Source: UBA7985 sp965661545
GTDB taxonomy: Bacteria; Pseudomonadota; Alphaproteobacteria; UBA7985
NCBI GenBank assembly: GCA_965661545.1
Contig: CBFIEF010000009.1
Span: 28,602-92,601 of the forward strand
Direction: 5' to 3'
Length of the DNA: 64,000 nt
This document shows, piece by piece, positions 60,391 through 64,000 of the stretch. The stretch's first letter is position 1. Every line of letters begins with the position of its first letter. Position numbers and translations under genes: made by a program. A model generated the notes under the pieces. That model saw nothing but the letters and a program-made list of their open reading frames with translations, did no database searches and was not told the origin of the DNA.

Positions 60391-61851
60391 ATGAGCAAAG
60401 TCATCAAAGGCGGAACCGTCGTTACAGCCGACCGGACTTATGAAGCCGATGTCTTGATTGAAGGCGAAAAGATCAAGCAAATCGGGTTGAACTTGTCAGG
60501 CGACGAGGTGATTGATGCCTCTGGCGCTTACGTCATCCCCGGCGGTATTGATCCCCACACCCATTTGGAAATGCCTTTCATGGGTACGACAGCGGCGGAG
60601 ACGTTTGAAACGGGGACGTTTGCGGCTGCTGCGGGTGGGACGACGATGCTCGTCGACTTTTGCCTGCCGGGCGAAGATGGATCGCTGCTGAACGCCTTAG
60701 ACGCCTGGGACGCGAAGTCTAAGGACCAAATCTGCATCGATATCTCTTACCACATGGCGATCACCGGCTGGTCTGAGTCGATCTTTAACGAGATGGATGC
60801 AGTGGTGAAGCGTGGTGTGAATACGTTTAAGCACTTCATGGCCTACAAGGGCGCTCTGATGATTGAGGACGACGAAATGTACGCCTCCTTTAAGCGTTGT
60901 GCGGCCTTGGGCGCACTGCCGCTGGTCCATGCGGAGAACGGCGATATCGTCGCTGAGCTGCAAGAAAAATACATGTCCCAAGGCCTGACGGGGCCGGAGG
61001 GTCACGCCTATTCACGCCCTCCCGAAGTTGAAGGCGAAGCAACCAACCGCGCAATCATGATTGCGGATGCTGCCGGTGTTCCCCTGTATGTTGTGCACGT
61101 GTCCTGTGAGCAGTCTCACGAGGCCATCCGCCGCGCTCGGCAAAAAGGGATGCGGGTTTACGGCGAGCCACTGATCCAACATTTGACGCTCGATGAAACC
61201 GAGTATTTCAACAAGGATTGGGACTACGCCGCACGCCGTGTGATGTCCCCGCCGTTCCGCTCTAAAGACCATCAAGACAGCCTGTGGGCCGGTTTGGCTG
61301 CTGGTTCGCTGCAAGTGGTCGCCACCGACCATGCTGCCTTTGATACTGAACAAAAGCGTATGGGGCTGAAGGGCTTTCCGTTTATTCCAAACGGCACCGG
61401 CGGTCTTGAAGAGCGCCTGTCGGTTCTATGGACCCGAGGCGTTGAGACGGGCCGTTTGACGCGGAATGAGTTCGTGGCGGCGACGTCCACAAACATCGCC
61501 AAAATCCTAAACATCTACCCCCAGAAGGGCGCTTTGCTCGAAGGGTCGGATGCCGACATCGTGGTCTGGGATCCAAGCCTCAGCAAGACGGTGTCGGTCA
61601 CTACGCAAAAGTCGATCATCGACTACAATGTCTTTGAAGGCTTCGACGTCACAGCTCAGGCCCGTTTTACACTGAGCCGCGGAGACGTGGTTTGGGCGCA
61701 TGGCAAGAACAGCCAGCCTCAGCCGGGCCGTGGAAAGTTCGTCAGCCGCACGCCTTACGCGGCAGTGAATACGGCGTTGTCCAAGTGGAAAGAGCTGAAC
61801 ACACCGCGCAAGATCGAGCGTGACCCCATGAACATTCCGTCTGGCGTCTAA
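60391..61851 (+). CDS. hydA: Dihydropyrimidinase (D-hydantoinase)
   Basis: 486 residues, opening the ring of dihydrouracil or dihydrothymine. Binuclear-zinc ligands are GGIDPHTHLEMP (HxH), the carbamylated Lys in FKHFMAYKGAL, LVHAENGD, VVHVSCEQSH and VATDHAAF. The order PreT-PreA-amidohydrolase-dihydropyrimidinase covers all three steps of the reductive pathway. A GGGAAA site precedes the ATG. The ABC transporter genes start 46 bases later on the same strand. Confidence 0.93.
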   Translation: MSKVIKGGTVVTADRTYEADVLIEGEKIKQIGLNLSGDEVIDASGAYVIPGGIDPHTHLEMPFMGTTAAETFETGTFAAAAGGTTMLVDFCLPGEDGSLLNALDAWDAKSKDQICIDISYHMAITGWSESIFNEMDAVVKRGVNTFKHFMAYKGALMIEDDEMYASFKRCAALGALPLVHAENGDIVAELQEKYMSQGLTGPEGHAYSRPPEVEGEATNRAIMIADAAGVPLYVVHVSCEQSHEAIRRARQKGMRVYGEPLIQHLTLDETEYFNKDWDYAARRVMSPPFRSKDHQDSLWAGLAAGSLQVVATDHAAFDTEQKRMGLKGFPFIPNGTGGLEERLSVLWTRGVETGRLTRNEFVAATSTNIAKILNIYPQKGALLEGSDADIVVWDPSLSKTVSVTTQKSIIDYNVFEGFDVTAQARFTLSRGDVVWAHGKNSQPQPGRGKFVSRTPYAAVNTALSKWKELNTPRKIERDPMNIPSGV

Positions 61852-61897
61852 ATCCAGTGCGATTGGTTTCATATCAGAACAGCGGAGGGCGCGCCGC

Positions 61898-62656
61898 ATG
61901 AGTGTTGTCACGGCGGAAGGCTTGTCACTGACGTTTCCCGGTGACGTACAAGCCCTCAAAGATGTAAATCTGTCGGTTGAAGCTGGCGAATTCGTCTCCT
62001 TCATCGGCCCGTCAGGCTGCGGCAAGACCACGTTCTTGCGGGTCGTTGCGGACTTGGAAAAGCCTACGGGCGGCGAAGTTCGGGTGACAGGCCTCACGCC
62101 TGAGGAAGCCCGCATGCAGCGAGCATACGGCTATGTCTTCCAACAACCCGGTTTGCTCCCTTGGCGTACGGTGGAAGGTAACATCCGTCTGCCGCTCGCG
62201 CTGATGGGGCAGGATAAGCAGGTCATGGCAGAGCGTGTGGCATCGGTGCTGGAAATGGTCGAGCTGGATGGGTTTGGGAACAAGTACCCGTGGCAACTCT
62301 CCGGCGGCATGCAACAGCGTGCGTCGATTGCGCGGGCTTTGGCGTTTGATGCTGAATTGCTGCTGATGGACGAGCCATTTGGCGCGCTGGATGAGATCGT
62401 GCGCGATCGGTTGAATGATCAACTGCTCGACCTTTGGCGCACCACGAAAAAGACGGTGCTGTTCGTCACGCATTCCATTCCCGAGGCTGTTTATCTGTCG
62501 ACCAAGATTGTCGTGATGTCGCCGCGTCCGGGACGGGTGGCCAAGGTGATCAACAACCCACTCCCCTCGGATCGTCCGCTGGAAGTCCGAGAGAGCACCG
62601 AGTTTCTGGCTGTTGCAGCTGAGGTTCGGAATACCCTTCGGGAGGGCATGGACTGA
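61898..62656 (+). CDS. NitT/TauT-family ABC transporter ATP-binding protein
   Basis: 252 residues: Walker A GPSGCGKTTFLRV, Q-loop YVFQQPGLLPWR, signature LSGGMQQRASIARAL, Walker B LLLMDEPFGALDEI and switch FVTHSIPEAV. The 'PEAV/TKIVVMSPRPG' end is typical of the nitrate/taurine/thiamine-precursor group. It is 46 bases after dihydropyrimidinase and overlaps the permease by one base, so it very likely imports a pyrimidine or related base. Confidence 0.9.
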   Translation: MSVVTAEGLSLTFPGDVQALKDVNLSVEAGEFVSFIGPSGCGKTTFLRVVADLEKPTGGEVRVTGLTPEEARMQRAYGYVFQQPGLLPWRTVEGNIRLPLALMGQDKQVMAERVASVLEMVELDGFGNKYPWQLSGGMQQRASIARALAFDAELLLMDEPFGALDEIVRDRLNDQLLDLWRTTKKTVLFVTHSIPEAVYLSTKIVVMSPRPGRVAKVINNPLPSDRPLEVRESTEFLAVAAEVRNTLREGMD

Positions 62657-63567
62657 TGCTTGAGTGGTTGTCTCGATCAGTTTTCCCTGTCCTGACAATC
62701 GTCGCTGCGATTGTGGTGATTTGGTACGCCGCAGCCATACCGATGAATTCGATGCGGACCTACATGATGGCCCCTGATGATGCGGAAATCAGCTTTCCCG
62801 AGCTGGTCAGCGATACCTGGTCCCAAAAGAAGCCGCAGTTACCGCTCCCTCATCAGATTGTGCGCGAGTTAAAAAAGCAGGCAACGTTCTCATGGATATG
62901 GAAGGAAAAGCGGCGGGGCTACAAGCGTTCGCTGATCTACCATACGTGGGTGACGCTTTCTTCGACACTGCTTGGGTTTGCGTTGGGCTTGGTGTTGGGC
63001 GTGAGTCTGTCGCTGGCCATTGTGTATTCGAGGGTAATGGATCTGTCGGTGATGCCGTGGGTGATTACCTCCCAGACCATTCCCATCATTGCCATAGCGC
63101 CGATGATCATCGTCATCATGGCGCCCATGGGGCTAACCGGTCTTATGCCCAAGGGCGTAATCTCGATGTACCTGAGCTATTTTCCCATTGTTATCGGCAT
63201 GACGAAAGGCCTGCGGTCCAGTGACCCCATCCTTGAAGACCAGATGAAGACGTGGTCAGCAACGGCGTTTCAGACGTTCCTGCTGCTTCGACTTCCTTCG
63301 GCACTGCCGTACTTGTTTCCTGCGATGAAGATCAGTCTTGCCGCTGCCTTGGTTGGTGCAGTGGTGGCGGAGCTGCCCTCGGGCGCACGCGCCGGTCTTG
63401 GCGCGCGCTTGCTTGTGTTCTCCTATCGCTCTGAAACCATTCCCATGTGGGCTAACTTGGTATCAGCCGCGATCCTTGCGGGGCTATTGGTGGTGTCCTT
63501 TGGGATGCTCGAGCGTGCATTAAACCGTCGCCTTGGCTTTCGTACAGCCGGAGAGGTGTCGTCATGA
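62656..63567 (+). CDS. NitT/TauT-family ABC transporter permease
   Basis: 303 residues, longer than the usual 250-280 because residues about 35-95 form a hydrophilic region (DDAEISFPELVSDTWSQKKP onwards) after the first span. The core begins at TWVTLSSTLLGFALGLVLGV; the EAA-type loop is TWSATAFQTFLLLRLPSALPY. TGATG joins it to the ATPase gene and ATGA to the next permease, so the transporter has two different permease chains. Confidence 0.88.
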   Translation: MLEWLSRSVFPVLTIVAAIVVIWYAAAIPMNSMRTYMMAPDDAEISFPELVSDTWSQKKPQLPLPHQIVRELKKQATFSWIWKEKRRGYKRSLIYHTWVTLSSTLLGFALGLVLGVSLSLAIVYSRVMDLSVMPWVITSQTIPIIAIAPMIIVIMAPMGLTGLMPKGVISMYLSYFPIVIGMTKGLRSSDPILEDQMKTWSATAFQTFLLLRLPSALPYLFPAMKISLAAALVGAVVAELPSGARAGLGARLLVFSYRSETIPMWANLVSAAILAGLLVVSFGMLERALNRRLGFRTAGEVSS

Positions 63568-64000
63568 TTATCGTTGGTATCGCGCTGGTTCTTTGGGCCG
63601 CTCTTTGGGCTTTCAACGTCAAGCTGGCGGGCTGGCTGTCCGACCGGCACGCACGGATCATGGTGCCCATCGTCTTCGGCCTGACTCTGGTGGTTATGGT
63701 CGAGTTGCTGGTGACTGGACTGAACGTGTCGTTCGTCATCCTTCCCAAACCTTCAGAAATGGTCGTCCGGCTTTTCACAAGCTACGAAATGCTGTGGCAA
63801 GACTTTGCACAGACCATCTTAAAGGGCGCCTTGACCGGCTACATCATTGGCTGCGCTACCGCGCTGCTGGTTGCGTTTCTTGCCAGCTGGTCCGATTTCT
63901 TGCGCCGTGGATTATTGCCGCTCGGCAACTTCGTCGCAGCGCTTCCAGTCGTGGGTCTCGCACCGATCATGGTCATGTGGTTTGGCTTCGGATGGGAATC
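63564..64000 (+). CDS. NitT/TauT-family ABC transporter permease, partial at the right edge
   Basis: The frame starts at ATG 63564 (4-base overlap with the preceding permease) and is open to the window end, giving 145 residues. Membrane segments (MIIVGIALVLWAALWAF, IMVPIVFGLTLVVMVELLV) precede the permease core (FAQTILKGALTGYIIGCATA, VAALPVVGLAPIMVMWFG). It is the second permease of the pyrimidine-linked transporter; the binding protein probably follows outside the window. Confidence 0.85.
   Translation, partial: MIIVGIALVLWAALWAFNVKLAGWLSDRHARIMVPIVFGLTLVVMVELLVTGLNVSFVILPKPSEMVVRLFTSYEMLWQDFAQTILKGALTGYIIGCATALLVAFLASWSDFLRRGLLPLGNFVAALPVVGLAPIMVMWFGFGWE

Noticed and set aside
1..64000. 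tRNA, rRNA, CRISPR arrays and insertion sequences
   Set aside because: I looked for cloverleaf-like segments, regular short repeats with spacers, and transposase motifs while reading and saw none that hold up; a tRNAscan or IS search would settle it.

Overview
The window reads as a chromosomal stretch of an alphaproteobacterium, probably marine or soil and Rhodobacterales/Rhodospirillales-like. The grounds are moderately high G+C, tightly packed operons with 4-bp ATGA overlaps, TRAP/TAXI transport, urtABCDE, LLM flavin monooxygenases, an MttB-family methyltransferase and a PreT/PreA pyrimidine cluster. No rRNA, tRNA, CRISPR array or insertion sequence was seen. The content is almost entirely uptake and catabolism of nitrogen- or phosphorus-containing and aromatic-derived small molecules. 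Both window edges cut genes.

Region 1 (1-7447, + strand): a TRAP permease and a TAXI binding protein, then an operon of a MarR regulator, GalB, LigK, GalD and LigI. The four enzymes form a continuous route from 2-pyrone-4,6-dicarboxylate to pyruvate plus oxaloacetate. A near-identical palindrome (TGACATRTCA) precedes both the transporter and marR, which suggests one regulon. Region 2 (7466-8465): a truncated C5-cytosine methyltransferase remnant, a small ABM-like protein and an intergenic direct repeat.

Region 3 (8477-18536, mostly - strand): two catabolic operons of unknown substrate, each with an LLM flavin monooxygenase and an alpha/beta hydrolase. The first also has an aldehyde dehydrogenase, an 'amino acid synthesis' (DUF1185) protein and a TPP enzyme, with a divergent LysR regulator. 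The second adds an NAD-dependent epimerase. Region 4 (18537-25801, + strand): about 1.1 kb of apparently non-coding DNA followed by the urea transporter urtABCDE and a tiny membrane protein.

Region 5 (25847-33974, - strand): a secreted coiled-coil protein, then a seven-gene operon: GntR, DapA-like lyase, aldehyde dehydrogenase, MttB-like methyltransferase, two SDRs and a DAO-type oxidoreductase. Two GTATAC palindromes one helical turn apart lie just upstream of gntR. Region 6 (34154-36344, + strand): a frameshifted BASS-family transporter and an FAD monooxygenase.

Region 7 (36296-48500, - strand): an oligopeptide-type ABC transporter (binding protein, two permeases, two ATPases), a SAM methyltransferase and a TmpA/TmpB-like pair that would release phosphate and glycine betaine from 2-(trimethylamino)ethylphosphonate. 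Upstream is an SdaA / DAO oxidase / DUF1932 dehydrogenase operon. Region 8 (48501-54787): mixed small loci, including an EamA transporter interrupted by an in-frame TAG, an overlapping pair of small secreted-protein frames, an enoyl-reductase-like protein, an unknown polytopic membrane protein, a 2OG-Fe(II) oxygenase and a methyltransferase. Region 9 (54788-64000, + strand): an orphan ferric-iron binding protein, then PreT, PreA, an N-carbamoyl amidohydrolase and dihydropyrimidinase for reductive pyrimidine breakdown, with a NitT/TauT-type ABC transporter whose last permease runs off the window.
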